Below, piece by piece: positions 37,939 to 47,234 of a stretch of 64,000 nt of DNA. How positions within the stretch are numbered: position 1 is the first letter of the stretch; every line of letters begins with the position of its first letter. This stretch comes from Vibrio mytili (GTDB taxonomy: Bacteria; Pseudomonadota; Gammaproteobacteria; Enterobacterales; Vibrionaceae): contig NZ_JXOK01000050.1 of assembly GCF_000830505.1 (NCBI RefSeq), positions 1-64,000 of the forward strand, given 5' to 3'. Made by a program: the position numbers and the translations under genes. The notes beneath the pieces were generated by a model. It ran no database searches. It saw only the letters and a program-made list of their open reading frames with translations, and was not told the origin of the DNA.

Positions 37939-38097
37939 CCAGTTGTGAGAGAAAACGTTTTCGCTATCAGTTAAAATGTTCTTTTTGTTTTTAAGATGTT
38001 GATATTAAAGTAAAAGTTTATTTTCCGATTGAGGGGGAATTAAAATATTTTTTTCACGTAGATTGCGAATGGAAGGAAAAAGGGTAAATTAGAACTT

Positions 38098-38498
38098 GTC
38101 AGCAGGAAGCAGACACGGAACAGGAAACAGCCAAGGACTTGGTTATCGTCAGGAAGACGATTTGATTATTTAGGATGAATAATCAGCATGGAGCGAAGGA
38201 CATTGTAAGGACACAATCATCAATAGGATGTTGATGACTAAGGAAAGACAATGGACCCCTCATAGGATTGAGGATTAGGACCGCATCAGGAAGATGCCAG
38301 GGACACCGCTCAAGGAACAAGTGATGTGCGCTAACGGGGAATGTTAGCTTTCAGGATGATAAGGACACCGCTAGGACGGCGATGCAAGGATTAAGCTGAC
38401 GGATTCAGCCACTATTACGGATGATGCATGGAGCATAATGAGTAGCCGGACTGCTGCAAGTAAGACTATAACCCCGATACCAGCGTATCGGGGTTTTT
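38098..38498 (+). ncRNA. csrB: CsrB-family regulatory sRNA
   Basis: About 400 nt containing roughly 27 GGA trinucleotides, mostly as AGGA or AAGGA, many in short hairpin loops (for example GTC-AGGA-AGAC, ATTT-AGGA-TGAAT, TTGT-AAGGA-CACAA). This is the hallmark of CsrB/RsmZ RNAs, which titrate the translation regulator CsrA. The RNA ends in a strong terminator. Its 5' end is set by the likely -10 TAAATT (38085-38090) and the start GTCAGCAGG. There is no open frame, and a VarA-type box lies upstream. Vibrios usually have several such RNAs; which paralogue this is cannot be told. Confidence 0.88.
38472..38498 (+). terminator. Terminator of the CsrB-like RNA
   Basis: CCCCGATAC-CAGC-GTATCGGGG followed by TTTTT: a 9-bp perfect stem. 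Confidence 0.92.
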
Positions 38499-38776
38499 CT
38501 TATTATGAGCACAATCACGCTTACCGTTAAAAGGAATGTTCCTACACATTTGTTGCTAACCGAATTCGTCTTAAAAGTATAAAATCGACCATATAACAGT
38601 ACATTATTAGAACAACGTTATATTTGCTTGCACTCAATACTGGGCATGTTTTCTTTCCAACCAGTTGGTATCATTTTTCGGCTTCTAGATAAAGACATGA
38701 TGTCTCGCCATTCCCTTGTACTTGTTAGCTTGGGTATGCGGATATAAATTAGGTTTGCTGTAATCAAGGAACAGAT
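38499..38776. other. Intergenic region before the acetyltransferase gene
   Basis: About 280 bp after the sRNA terminator. I see no gene or clear regulatory element apart from the AAGGA ribosome site of the next gene. Confidence 0.4.
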
Positions 38777-39283
38777 GTGGCCATAGTAACCAGAAGAATG
38801 TTTCTTCTACCTTATACTGAATCATTACAACTCGAATTTGTCATGCTGAATTGCTGCGCAAAAAACCGAGCGGAAATGAACGGTCCTCTCACAGTCGCTT
38901 CAGCTAAGCAAGCATTTGATGAAATGCTGGACGATGAAAATATTTATAGCTTGGCTGTGTTAGAAAGTCGTAGCCGAGACTATATGGGTCATATTTTTAT
39001 TGCTCATTTGAACTCAGAACCGGAATTAGGCTTTATTTTTGATAAAACCTACTGGGGGAAAGGATTGGCCACTGAGGCTTTGAAAGCATTTTTCCCTAAG
39101 GCGTGTCGAGAATTGAACCTTCACAAAGTAACCGCTAATGTGAACAGTCGTCATCATGCGCCGATCGCTGTTTTAGAAAAGCTGGGGTTTGTGAAAAAAG
39201 GTGAAAGTAAGGACATGTATGGCCCTTACTTTGAGATGGTATTTATAAACGATGGGGCGGCAAATGAAAGTTCTGCGGCCTGA
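38777..39283 (+). CDS. GNAT-family N-acetyltransferase (RimJ/RimL-like)
   Basis: A 168-residue acetyltransferase. It opens with TRRMFLLPYTE, as in RimJ/RimL-type enzymes, and has the acetyl-CoA site in YWGKGLATEALKAF, then NLHKVTANVNSRHHAPIAVLEKLGFVKKG. It probably acetylates an N-terminal amine or small molecule; the target is unknown. The start is GTG at 38777, with AAGGA 6-7 bp upstream. Its 3' end overlaps the convergent DUF3301 gene by 41 bp, which could cause antisense interference. Confidence 0.78.
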   Translation: MAIVTRRMFLLPYTESLQLEFVMLNCCAKNRAEMNGPLTVASAKQAFDEMLDDENIYSLAVLESRSRDYMGHIFIAHLNSEPELGFIFDKTYWGKGLATEALKAFFPKACRELNLHKVTANVNSRHHAPIAVLEKLGFVKKGESKDMYGPYFEMVFINDGAANESSAA

Positions 39284-39542
39284 ATCCGACCATGGTTAAA
39301 TGACCTTGGTAGCAATCATCACCAAGAGAAGAAAACTCGAAGTGATACACTGTATGCCAACGCCAGCGCCCGTCTGGCGTTTTTAATTTGTGAGCGCCAA
39401 AGGCAATGCTAACCAATTGAAGTTCCAGTTGATCGCATTTGCGTGTAATCGCGGCTTTGGCTAACTCAGATTGGCGTCTCTGCTGCCAAAAAAGAAAGCA
39501 GAAAAAACACAAACTTAAAATTGCTAACAGATCACCAATCAT
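39243..39542 (-). CDS. DUF3301 family protein
   Basis: A 99-residue protein with one N-terminal membrane helix (LLAILSLCFFCFLFW) and a cytoplasmic tail, matching DUF3301. The function is unknown. It follows the DUF3549 gene after 3 bp, so they share a transcript. The last 41 bp overlap the convergent acetyltransferase gene. Confidence 0.78.
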   Translation of the reverse strand: MIGDLLAILSLCFFCFLFWQQRRQSELAKAAITRKCDQLELQLVSIAFGAHKLKTPDGRWRWHTVYHFEFSSLGDDCYQGHLTMVGFRPQNFHLPPHRL

Positions 39543-39545
39543 TGT

Positions 39546-40583
39546 TTATCCTTTGGTTGCCTGTTGTAAGCTCAACAGTGCATGAGCTAACTCTTCAGAT
39601 GGATTAGAATGAAGCAAGGGTAACAATACCATTCTCAGCTCAGGCAACATGACTAAATCTGCAAATAACTGATTGAACAACGCTTGATTGCCGGTTTGTG
39701 CGAGGCGTAATAAAAACTGCTCGGCAATGTCTTTACTTGCCAATAAGTGCCAGGCACGACCTGCGACGCCAATCAGAACTTCTTGATGGCTGAATCGCGG
39801 ACTTTTTAGTATCGCCTCTAGTACGGGAAGCGCTGTTTTGTTTGGTGCTCCAGCTAGTGCACGTATTAACGCTGCGAGCAGAAATAGATCAGGCTCACTG
39901 CTGTCGATTTCCTGTTGTGCTTTTTCAGCGATGCGTTGAGCGAGTCGTTCTTGCAATTCCACATGCTCGAGAGCGCCTAATAACGCATATAAAGGCTCGT
40001 TGGGCAGATGTTTGAGGGCTTTGCGCAGCGTAACCGTGTTTTGCTCTCTTTCAAGTCTCGCCGCCATATCTGTAATGCCTTGCAAGCCAACGGTTTGCCA
40101 ATTATCCCATCCAAGTCCCCCAGAAAAGTAGTGTTGGGCGTGCTCATAGTATTGGCTGGTAGGAAGATCGAGATGTGCACGAACTTGGCTATGGAATACG
40201 GCCATTTTGTCTTCGGATGGCTTGAAAGTATAAGGGTTGTTAGACAGCTTTTGTTGCTGTTTCTCTGACATGTCATCACTCAGACGTGTCCCCATTGCCT
40301 CGACGACATATTTGATGAAGTTTCCTATATCGGCTTGTTTTAACAGACCGCGCTCGTCCAATTCGAATTTCAAAAACCAAATCCAAGGCTGTTTCTGTTC
40401 ATTCCAGTACGCTATCGCTAAGTGAGCTTTGCGTTGCATTGGGAATGGATAAGGGCACTGACCTTTTTCTATATCGATAAATTGCAGCTTATCGATGGTC
40501 TTGATACGGCGGCCAAGGTCGAAGATCTGGTAATCACAATTGCTGTTATTCAGCAGTTGGGTGAGGGTATGTAGGTTTTCCAT
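39546..40583 (-). CDS. DUF3549 family protein
   Basis: A 345-residue soluble protein matching DUF3549. The N-terminal part (HTLTQLLNNSNCDYQIFDLGRR) and the WNEQKQPWIWFLKFELDE segment are typical, and the C-terminal half is alpha-helical with HEAT-like spacing. The role is unknown. It heads a two-gene unit with DUF3301 and is divergent from yqcC-truC. Confidence 0.78.
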   Translation of the reverse strand: MENLHTLTQLLNNSNCDYQIFDLGRRIKTIDKLQFIDIEKGQCPYPFPMQRKAHLAIAYWNEQKQPWIWFLKFELDERGLLKQADIGNFIKYVVEAMGTRLSDDMSEKQQQKLSNNPYTFKPSEDKMAVFHSQVRAHLDLPTSQYYEHAQHYFSGGLGWDNWQTVGLQGITDMAARLEREQNTVTLRKALKHLPNEPLYALLGALEHVELQERLAQRIAEKAQQEIDSSEPDLFLLAALIRALAGAPNKTALPVLEAILKSPRFSHQEVLIGVAGRAWHLLASKDIAEQFLLRLAQTGNQALFNQLFADLVMLPELRMVLLPLLHSNPSEELAHALLSLQQATKG

Positions 40584-40659
40584 TAAATACGACGTCCTAA
40601 CGTTCTTTTCACAAGAAATGGTATCATTCTTGGCTAATTCAAGGTTCGAGACAGAATTA

Positions 40660-40974
40660 ATGGTAACAAATACCCAATTGGTCGACTTACTTCACCAACT
40701 TGAACAGCAATTGCAACAGTATGACCTTTGGCAAAAATCAAAGCCATCGGTACAAGCGTTGCAAAGTGTTGAGCCTTTTGCGATTGATACATTGCATCCC
40801 CATGAGTGGTTGCAGTGGATATTTATTGCAAGAATGCGTGCAATGATTGAACACAACCAGCCTTTGCCGAAAGGGTTCGCCATTGGGCCTTATTTCTCAG
40901 AGGCATGGAAGCAAGCTCCGCAATATTCTGAGCTACTTATTACCATCCACTCTATTGACGAATTATGTAAGTAA
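40660..40974 (+). CDS. yqcC: YqcC family protein
   Basis: A 104-residue helical protein of the YqcC family (DUF446). The start at 40660 (MVTNTQLVDLLHQLEQQL) is the family start; the frame is open further upstream but there overlaps the divergent DUF3549 gene. Typical words are HEWLQWIFIARM and LPKGFAIGPYFSEA. The function is unknown. truC starts 5 bp downstream, the same yqcC-truC order as in E. coli. Confidence 0.85.
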   Translation: MVTNTQLVDLLHQLEQQLQQYDLWQKSKPSVQALQSVEPFAIDTLHPHEWLQWIFIARMRAMIEHNQPLPKGFAIGPYFSEAWKQAPQYSELLITIHSIDELCK

Positions 40975-40979
40975 TCTGT

Positions 40980-41741
40980 ATGACTGAACAAGAAACCGCA
41001 ATCTCTTTGGCACCCGTTGAGTTGGAGATTGTTTATCAAGACGAATACTTTGTCGCGGTAAATAAGCCCGCAGGAATGTTAGTGCATCGTAGTTGGTTAG
41101 ATAAACACGAGACGCAATTCGTTATGCAAACTTTACGTGACCAGATTGGCCAGCATGTTTTTCCTCTGCACCGCTTGGATCGTCCAACGTCAGGCGTTTT
41201 GGTTTTTGCTCTGTCTAGTGAAGTGGCTTCCCAGGTCATGCCAATGTTTGCCGAACACAAGATGGAAAAAACCTATCACGCAATCGTTCGTGGTTGGATT
41301 GAGGAAGAGGGCGTATTAGATTACGCATTAAAAGTTGAGTTGGATAAGATTGCGGATAAGTTTGCTTCCCAGAATAAAGAAGCGCAAGACGCGGTCACCG
41401 CATACAAGCCACTCGCTAAAGTCGAAGTGCCTTATTCTACGGGGAAGTTCCCGACGACACGTTATTGCTTGATTGAAATGAAACCTAAGACTGGGCGTAA
41501 GCATCAGTTGCGTCGTCACATGGCGCACTTACGTCACCCAATTGTCGGGGATACTTCGCACGGCGATGGTAAACACAATAAACTTTTCCGTAATGAGTTT
41601 GCGTCACATCGCCTGCTGTTGCATGCATCAGAACTTCAATTTGTGCACCCTTTTACTGGGGAAAGCATGATGATGAAAGCGAACTTTGATGAAACATGGC
41701 AAGGGCTATTTGAGCGCTTTGGGTGGGATGACGTAGTCTAG
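40980..41741 (+). CDS. truC: tRNA pseudouridine-65 synthase
   Basis: A 253-residue RluA-family pseudouridine synthase, acting on U65 of tRNA-Ile and tRNA-Asp. The catalytic Asp67 lies in HRLDRPTSGV, after VNKPAGMLVH. TGRKHQLRRHMAHLRHPIVGD closes the core and DETWQGLFERFGW the C-terminus. It is co-transcribed with yqcC (5 bp gap). A strong terminator follows. Confidence 0.92.
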   Translation: MTEQETAISLAPVELEIVYQDEYFVAVNKPAGMLVHRSWLDKHETQFVMQTLRDQIGQHVFPLHRLDRPTSGVLVFALSSEVASQVMPMFAEHKMEKTYHAIVRGWIEEEGVLDYALKVELDKIADKFASQNKEAQDAVTAYKPLAKVEVPYSTGKFPTTRYCLIEMKPKTGRKHQLRRHMAHLRHPIVGDTSHGDGKHNKLFRNEFASHRLLLHASELQFVHPFTGESMMMKANFDETWQGLFERFGWDDVV

Positions 41742-41773
41742 TGCTCAATGAATAAGTGAGCAAAGCGCAATGC

Positions 41774-41808
41774 AAAAGAGGTGGGAATTAGTATCCACCT
41801 CTTTTTTA
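41774..41808 (+). terminator. Terminator of yqcC-truC
   Basis: AAAAGAGGTGG, a 10-base loop, CCACCTCTTTT, then TT. It lies between the convergent truC and yaeH. Confidence 0.85.
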
Positions 41809-41852
41809 CTTAAATACCGTTTATTTGAATTCTGGAGGTATGAACGTCGTTG

Positions 41853-42236
41853 TTATTTGAGCTTTTCGAGATCGGCTTCAATTTCAGCTATTTTGCTTGA
41901 GACCACTTTTTCTAGGTGACGAAGATCCGAGAGGATTTTTTCTTTCACGTCTGTTTCGGACGCTTTTGTTGGTCGAGTTATTTTATTGAGTTCATCAATA
42001 ACGAGCGTGAGGTTACGGTTGATTTCTGTCACTTCTCGATATCGATGACTGCCGCTATCCACAAGCACATTTTTAATTTGACGTGGGTATTTGAACTTAA
42101 CACTTTTAGCGAAGAGTTCGCCAGGTTGCTTAAGAAAGTAGATCTTTAGTACGTCTTTGTGAGCTTCTTGACGAAGGGAGTAACGTTCAATCTGTTTTGG
42201 ATCATGGATGCCCAAACCAGTGAGGTGTGGATACAT
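41853..42236 (-). CDS. yaeH: UPF0325 protein YaeH (DUF3461)
   Basis: A 127-residue protein closely like E. coli YaeH: it begins [20 protein letters not shown], with [23 protein letters not shown] and a C-terminal coiled helix ([22 protein letters not shown]). The function is unknown. It lies just downstream of glnD-map on the same strand, a location shared with enterics (yaeH near dapD/glnD/map). Confidence 0.88.
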   Translation of the reverse strand: MYPHLTGLGIHDPKQIERYSLRQEAHKDVLKIYFLKQPGELFAKSVKFKYPRQIKNVLVDSGSHRYREVTEINRNLTLVIDELNKITRPTKASETDVKEKILSDLRHLEKVVSSKIAEIEADLEKLK

Positions 42237-42381
42237 AGGCTACCTCTATTTTACTGAAATAATTTCAGTAATAACTTTAGCAGCCTATTTGTGCGCTAGA
42301 TAGCGACTTTTTAATCTAATCGAACAAGTTGTGGGCAAGATCTCTATCAACCTTGCTCACTCCTGGTTTTATTATCTACAA

Positions 42382-45006
42382 CTACGCAGGGTCAGAGTCA
42401 GACAGTTTGTCGACAAGGATTTTACGTAGTTCATCCTGCTGTTCTTCACTTAATCTTCCCCCAGCGTCGCTGGTCAGGATGAACAAATCCTCTGCGCGCT
42501 CACCAATGGTGGTTATTTTTGCGCCATGAATATTGATGTTCAAATCGGCAAAAGTACGTCCTACTCTCGCTAGCAAGCCCGGAGTATCTAATGCGACAAA
42601 TTCCATTAAAGTGTGTTTTTTCCCTCTTGTGGGCAAAAAGTCCACTTTGGTTTTGACATTAAAGTGTTGAAGCTGGTGCGGTGTACGACGCGTTTTAATC
42701 TTGGTCGGGCGTCCATCTTCTAACACGTGGGTTAGGTGCTTAATGACCGCAGCATGACGGGTCTCATCAATGGCTTCCCCTTGCTGATCGAGAACAATGA
42801 AAGTATCGATCGCGTGTCCATCTTTACTGGTCATGATTTGCGCATCATGAACGTTGAAGTTGCGACGGTCGAGCTCAGCAACAACGGTCGCAAACAGAGC
42901 CGGCTGATCTTTGCTATAAACAAACACTTCCGTACCGCCTCGCGTCGCTTTTTTGCTGATCAACACCAGTGGCTTACTGGCGTCATCCATCCGTAGTAAG
43001 TGTTCACAATGCCACGCAATCTGAGTATGAGTATGACGCAGGAAGTAGTCGGCTTTAAAGCGTTGCCATAGTACCTCAATCTCTCGTGCAGCGAATCCTT
43101 CTTTACGCAACATTGCGGAAGCCATTTGCTGATTGTGACGAATACGCTCACGAACATCGACTGGGTTTTCCAAGCCTCGTCGAAGAGCTCGTTGAGTTGA
43201 GTAGAACAGTTCTGCTAGCAATGTACGTTTCCAGGCATTCCAAAGTTCTGGGTTTGTTGCGCAAATATCAGCGACAGTTAGGCAAACGAGGTACTCAAGT
43301 GATTCTTCATCGCGCACTTTTTTAGCAAATTCTGTAATAACGTCTGGATCGTAAATATCCCGGCGCTGCGCCGTTACAGACATAAGCAAGTGATGTCTAA
43401 CCAGCCAGCTGACGAGTTTGGCTTCAGGTTTGGACAAGCCATGTTCTATACAGAAGTCATAAGCCTCTCCTTCACCAATTACCGAGTGATCACCACCTCT
43501 GCCTTTGCCAATATCGTGAAAAATGGCCGCAATGATCAAAAGCTCTTTTTTTTGCATTCGAGGGTAAATGTCACAACAAATAGGGTGCTTTTCGTGGTTT
43601 TCTGGATCACTGAAGCGGTTAATGTGCTTGAGCAATCGCATACTGTGTTCATCAACCGTATAGGCGTGGAACAAGTCAAATTGCATCTGACCCACGATTT
43701 GGCTCCATTGCGGTAAATACGCAGCCATTACCCCCAGTCTGTGCATTAAAGTAAACGCTTTGTGTAGTGCATTTGGGTGACGACATAACGCCATAAACTT
43801 TTCACGCGCTGCTGGTATCGTATGTAAAAACTTGTTCAGACGACGGCGAGCGGTTCTTAACTGACGTAGGGTAGGAGGGCTCACCCCTTCGATGGTTGAG
43901 TCATTGGCGATATGTATAAACATATCCAGAATGGTTTCTGGTCGAGCTTGGAATAGGGCAGGCTTACGAGCTTCAATTAATGGCCCTCTGCGTTGGAAAT
44001 CGGCATCAATAATGACTGCATCGACAGTCACACCACCGTTGATGATCGCTTGATCAAACAGTTTGAGCAGCATTTTGTTTAGCTCTGCGACGCGGCGAAG
44101 AGTTCGGTAAAACTCTTTCATCATCATCTCAACGCCGCGATTGCCTTCACCAACGTAGCCCAGGTTTTCTGCGACTTGTGCCTGATGAGCAAAGGTCAGA
44201 CGATTATCGTATCGACGTAACTCCATATGTAAGGCGAAACGAACACGCCAGAGAAAGTCCTGACACTCGACTAGTTCACGGTACTCAGCATCCGTTAAAA
44301 ATCCGTACTTGCTCATTTCCAGCAAAGAGGTCGCGCCAAAGTGACGGCGTGCGACCCAACTTAACGTATGGATATCACGCAGTCCCCCAGGGGTAGACTT
44401 AATGTCTGGCTCTAGGTTGTATGTTGTATCGTGATAACGAGCGTGGCGTTCCCGTTGTTCTTGAATTTTAGCTCGATAAAAGGTTTCGCTTGGCCAAAAA
44501 GAATCAGAGAGGACCACTTTTTTAAGCGCTTGATAGGTATCCTCGCTGCCACATAATAACCGAGCTTCTTGAAGGTTGGTGGCAACCGTCAAATCATCAC
44601 GACCAATCTCTGCGCATTCCTTGACAGTACGAACAGCATGTCCAACTTCAAGTTTTAAATCCCACAAAAGGGTGATGAACTCGCTGATTTTTGCTTCGAG
44701 CGTCGATGGTAGTTTGTTATTCGACAATACAAGGATGTCGATGTCTGATAATGGGTGCAGCTCACCACGCCCATAACCACCGACCGCAACCAGGGAAATA
44801 TTATAGATCTCATTGAAGCCAAAATGGTTCCATAGGCGAGCCAGCAGTTGATCCATGTACTTGGCTCGGGCGAGGACTAGATCCGTGACCGGCTGGTGGT
44901 TGATGAAATCTTGTATTTGATCAGAGCTGAACTTCTCGAGCTCTTGTTTAAGCTCAACAACGTTGATCTGTTCATCGGTCAACGCTAAAGGGGACTGTAG
45001 TGACAT
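42382..45006 (-). CDS. glnD: Bifunctional PII uridylyltransferase/uridylyl-removing enzyme
   Basis: The 874-residue nitrogen sensor that uridylylates PII (GlnB/GlnK) at low glutamine and removes UMP at high glutamine. The nucleotidyltransferase motif VGGYGRGELHPLSDIDIL is at residues 75-92 (Asp88, Asp90), the HD hydrolase motif HDIGKGRGGDHS near the middle, and two C-terminal ACT domains (from FVYSKDQPALFATVV, and from FVALDTPGLLARVG) bind glutamine. The map terminator precedes it, so glnD has its own promoter. Confidence 0.93.
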   Translation of the reverse strand: MSLQSPLALTDEQINVVELKQELEKFSSDQIQDFINHQPVTDLVLARAKYMDQLLARLWNHFGFNEIYNISLVAVGGYGRGELHPLSDIDILVLSNNKLPSTLEAKISEFITLLWDLKLEVGHAVRTVKECAEIGRDDLTVATNLQEARLLCGSEDTYQALKKVVLSDSFWPSETFYRAKIQEQRERHARYHDTTYNLEPDIKSTPGGLRDIHTLSWVARRHFGATSLLEMSKYGFLTDAEYRELVECQDFLWRVRFALHMELRRYDNRLTFAHQAQVAENLGYVGEGNRGVEMMMKEFYRTLRRVAELNKMLLKLFDQAIINGGVTVDAVIIDADFQRRGPLIEARKPALFQARPETILDMFIHIANDSTIEGVSPPTLRQLRTARRRLNKFLHTIPAAREKFMALCRHPNALHKAFTLMHRLGVMAAYLPQWSQIVGQMQFDLFHAYTVDEHSMRLLKHINRFSDPENHEKHPICCDIYPRMQKKELLIIAAIFHDIGKGRGGDHSVIGEGEAYDFCIEHGLSKPEAKLVSWLVRHHLLMSVTAQRRDIYDPDVITEFAKKVRDEESLEYLVCLTVADICATNPELWNAWKRTLLAELFYSTQRALRRGLENPVDVRERIRHNQQMASAMLRKEGFAAREIEVLWQRFKADYFLRHTHTQIAWHCEHLLRMDDASKPLVLISKKATRGGTEVFVYSKDQPALFATVVAELDRRNFNVHDAQIMTSKDGHAIDTFIVLDQQGEAIDETRHAAVIKHLTHVLEDGRPTKIKTRRTPHQLQHFNVKTKVDFLPTRGKKHTLMEFVALDTPGLLARVGRTFADLNINIHGAKITTIGERAEDLFILTSDAGGRLSEEQQDELRKILVDKLSDSDPA

Positions 45007-45060
45007 ATTTGCTATCCGTGCAAGCGACTAATTAAAGCAATTTAACAAATCTTTGGCAGA

Positions 45061-45090
45061 TAAAAAATATCCCCGCATGAGCGAGGATAT
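45061..45090 (-). terminator. Terminator of map
   Basis: On the minus strand a 10-bp stem with one mismatch (ATATCC.CGC / GCG.GGATAT, loop TCAT) is followed by TTTTTTA. It lies between map and glnD. Confidence 0.7.
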
Positions 45091-45113
45091 AAAATAGTGG
45101 GCCATCAAAACAT

Positions 45114-45992
45114 TTAGGCGTTTTTCATCAGGCGAGGGATCGTATCATCGCTACGCAGTGTGAGGACTTCACAACCTTCTTTAGTGACCACTATCGTGTG
45201 TTCGTACTGCGCTGAGTTTTTACCGTCACCTGTGTATACCGTCCAGTCATCTTCAGCATCGACACTGCAACCAAACTTGCCTGCGTTGATCATAGGCTCG
45301 ATCGTGAAACACATGCCTTCTTTGAGTACGCGGCGATCTTTATTCTTATAGTGAACCACTTGTGGCTCTTCGTGGAATTCATCACCGATACCATGGCCGC
45401 AGAAGTCTTTCACGATTGAAAACTTGTTACGCGGGTTGTTCTTATTGTTTTCTTTGATGTACTTCTCGATCGCTGTACCAATGTCGCCCACGGTTGAGCC
45501 AGGTTTTACTGTGCGCATACCTACGTAAAGCGCTTCTTGAGTGACCATGCACAAGCGTTTATTCGCTGGAGAAACGTCACCAACTAAGAACATTTTTGAT
45601 GTGTCGCCGTGGTAGCCTTGCGGACGAATACTTAAATCTGCATTCTCATCGTTAGGGACGATAACTGTGATATCGATGTTGATAATGTCACCATCTTTCA
45701 GTACGGCTGGTTTGGTTTGTCCATTGCTACCGATTTCATCTTTCTCAGCAGGAATACCGTGACATACGATATGGTTGATCGATGTACAAATAGATTTAGG
45801 AAACCCATGGTAATCAAGGGGAGCAGAATACGCGCCTTTTTCTAGAGCATATTCATGACAGATTTTGTTGAGTTCTTCTGTCGTAACGCCGACTTGGACG
45901 TGTGGCTCGATCATTTCTAGAATTTCTGCGGCAAGCTTGCCAGCGATGCGCATGCGTTCGATTTCTTCAGCGGTTTTAATCTTGATTGACAT
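45114..45992 (-). CDS. map: Methionine aminopeptidase, type I
   Basis: A 292-residue enzyme removing initiator methionine. Ligand and catalytic regions are all present: NHIVCHGIP (His), DIINIDITV and YHGDTSKMF (two Asp), CGHGIGDEFHEEP (His), FTIEPMIN and EHTIVVT (two Glu). It is about 28 residues longer than E. coli Map because of an insertion after GIPAEKDE (GSNGQTKPAVL) and in the region with NDENADLSIRPQG. It is divergent from rpsB, the standard arrangement. Confidence 0.93.
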   Translation of the reverse strand: MSIKIKTAEEIERMRIAGKLAAEILEMIEPHVQVGVTTEELNKICHEYALEKGAYSAPLDYHGFPKSICTSINHIVCHGIPAEKDEIGSNGQTKPAVLKDGDIINIDITVIVPNDENADLSIRPQGYHGDTSKMFLVGDVSPANKRLCMVTQEALYVGMRTVKPGSTVGDIGTAIEKYIKENNKNNPRNKFSIVKDFCGHGIGDEFHEEPQVVHYKNKDRRVLKEGMCFTIEPMINAGKFGCSVDAEDDWTVYTGDGKNSAQYEHTIVVTKEGCEVLTLRSDDTIPRLMKNA

Positions 45993-46162
45993 TGGTTTTC
46001 TCTACTTATTCGATAGCACTTATGCGTGCGAATGGCGGCATTCTAACAGACAACATGTGGTGAACCCAAGTGAGTTAAGAATATGAGTCATTCTTATTTG
46101 ACTTATAGAGATTATAGGAAGTAAATATCCCTCAATTAACAAGGGTAAGAAATTATTTTTCT

Positions 46163-46198
46163 AGCCACAGTACGCTAAAATATGATATAAAGCGCGCC
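46163..46198 (+). promoter_or_regulatory. rpsB promoter
   Basis: TG-A-TATAAA (46083-offset: 46183-46191) is an extended -10, followed by the GC-rich discriminator GCGCGCC (46192-46198). A GC-rich discriminator is typical of growth-rate- and ppGpp-controlled ribosomal promoters. The -35 is weak, as expected with an extended -10. Confidence 0.6.
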
Positions 46199-46373
46199 GG
46201 AATAGAGGAGTGTTGTCTTCGTTCAGAGAATACTGAACGGCGAAGCATGCTTTTATCCAACAAACTTTTATCTTTAAATCACACACATTCCGTCACATGT
46301 TCCGGGGTGCTGAGCAGAAGCTTAGTCGGAATTATGGGGGATGTGGAGGCCTAACCCCATAGAGGATTTTAAA
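46199..46373 (+). promoter_or_regulatory. rpsB mRNA leader, likely S2 autoregulatory region
   Basis: A leader of about 170 nt between the likely start site and the rpsB ATG. It holds a stem CGTTCAG/CTGAACG at 46220-46239, and pairing between GGGG and CCCC tracts (ATGGGGGATG and CTAACCCCAT) near the start codon. In gamma-proteobacteria the rpsB leader is bound by S2 to repress rpsB-tsf. Function here is inferred from position and structure. Confidence 0.5.
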
Positions 46374-47102
46374 ATGGCAACTGTATCAATGCGCGATATG
46401 CTTAAAGCTGGTGTTCACTTCGGTCACCAAACTCGTTACTGGAACCCAAAAATGAAGCCATTCATCTTTGGCGCTCGTAACAAAGTTCATATCATCAACC
46501 TAGAAAAAACTGTACCAATGTTCAACGACGCTCTAGCTGAACTAGCTAAAGTTGGCGAGAAAAAAGGTAAAGTTCTATTCGTAGGTACTAAGCGCGCTGC
46601 ATCTGAAGCTGTTAAAGAAGCTGCTATTGCAAGCAACCAATACTACGTTAACAACCGCTGGTTGGGCGGTATGCTAACTAACTACAAAACTGTTCGTCAG
46701 TCTATCAAGCGTCTAAAAGAGCTAGAAGCTCAATCTCAAGACGGTACTTTTGATAAACTAACTAAGAAAGAAGCTCTAATGCGTACTCGTGAAATGGAGA
46801 AGCTAGAGAAATCTCTTGGTGGTATCAAAGATATGGGCGGCCTACCAGACGCTCTATTCGTAATTGATGCAGATCACGAACACATCGCGATTAAAGAAGC
46901 GAACAACCTAGGTATTCCAGTATACGCTGTGGTAGATACTAACTCTAACCCAGACGGCGTTGACTACATCATCCCAGGTAACGACGACGCTATCCGCGCA
47001 GTACAGCTATACCTAAACGCTGCTGGTGCAGCGGTATCTGAAGGTCGTAACAAAGACGTAGCTGCAGTTGCTGAAAAAGACGGTTTCGTAGAAGCTGAAT
47101 AA
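46374..47102 (+). CDS. rpsB: 30S ribosomal protein S2
   Basis: 242 residues beginning [20 protein letters not shown], the family start, with AGAGGA 9 bp upstream. [13 protein letters not shown] and [14 protein letters not shown] are S2 signatures. S2 joins the 30S subunit late and helps hold S1. It is followed by tsf after an attenuating hairpin. Codon use is strongly biased, as in highly expressed genes. Confidence 0.97.
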   Translation: MATVSMRDMLKAGVHFGHQTRYWNPKMKPFIFGARNKVHIINLEKTVPMFNDALAELAKVGEKKGKVLFVGTKRAASEAVKEAAIASNQYYVNNRWLGGMLTNYKTVRQSIKRLKELEAQSQDGTFDKLTKKEALMRTREMEKLEKSLGGIKDMGGLPDALFVIDADHEHIAIKEANNLGIPVYAVVDTNSNPDGVDYIIPGNDDAIRAVQLYLNAAGAAVSEGRNKDVAAVAEKDGFVEAE

Positions 47103-47172
47103 TAGCGGCTCTAAGTCACACTTAGTCTACATGCAACCTTTGTGTAGCATAAACTAAGTTATAGTTAGTAAT

Positions 47173-47203
47173 GGGGGCCGACAATGTTAGGCCCCTGTTT
47201 TTT
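47173..47203 (+). terminator. Attenuator hairpin between rpsB and tsf
   Basis: GGGGCC, a 10-base loop, GGCCCC, then TGTTTTTT. It is probably a partial terminator that sets the S2:EF-Ts ratio. Confidence 0.7.
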
Positions 47204-47234
47204 ACCTTATTTCGAATCAAACGAGGAAGACAGA

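Noticed and set aside
38041..38500. Coding region in the GGA-rich stretch
   Set aside because: No open frame of useful length on either strand; GGA-loop hairpins and terminal hairpin fit a CsrB RNA.
42301..42360. Terminator for glnD
   Set aside because: A 9-bp stem with one mismatch (GTGGGCAAG / CTTGCTCAC) exists but has no T tract on the minus-strand side.
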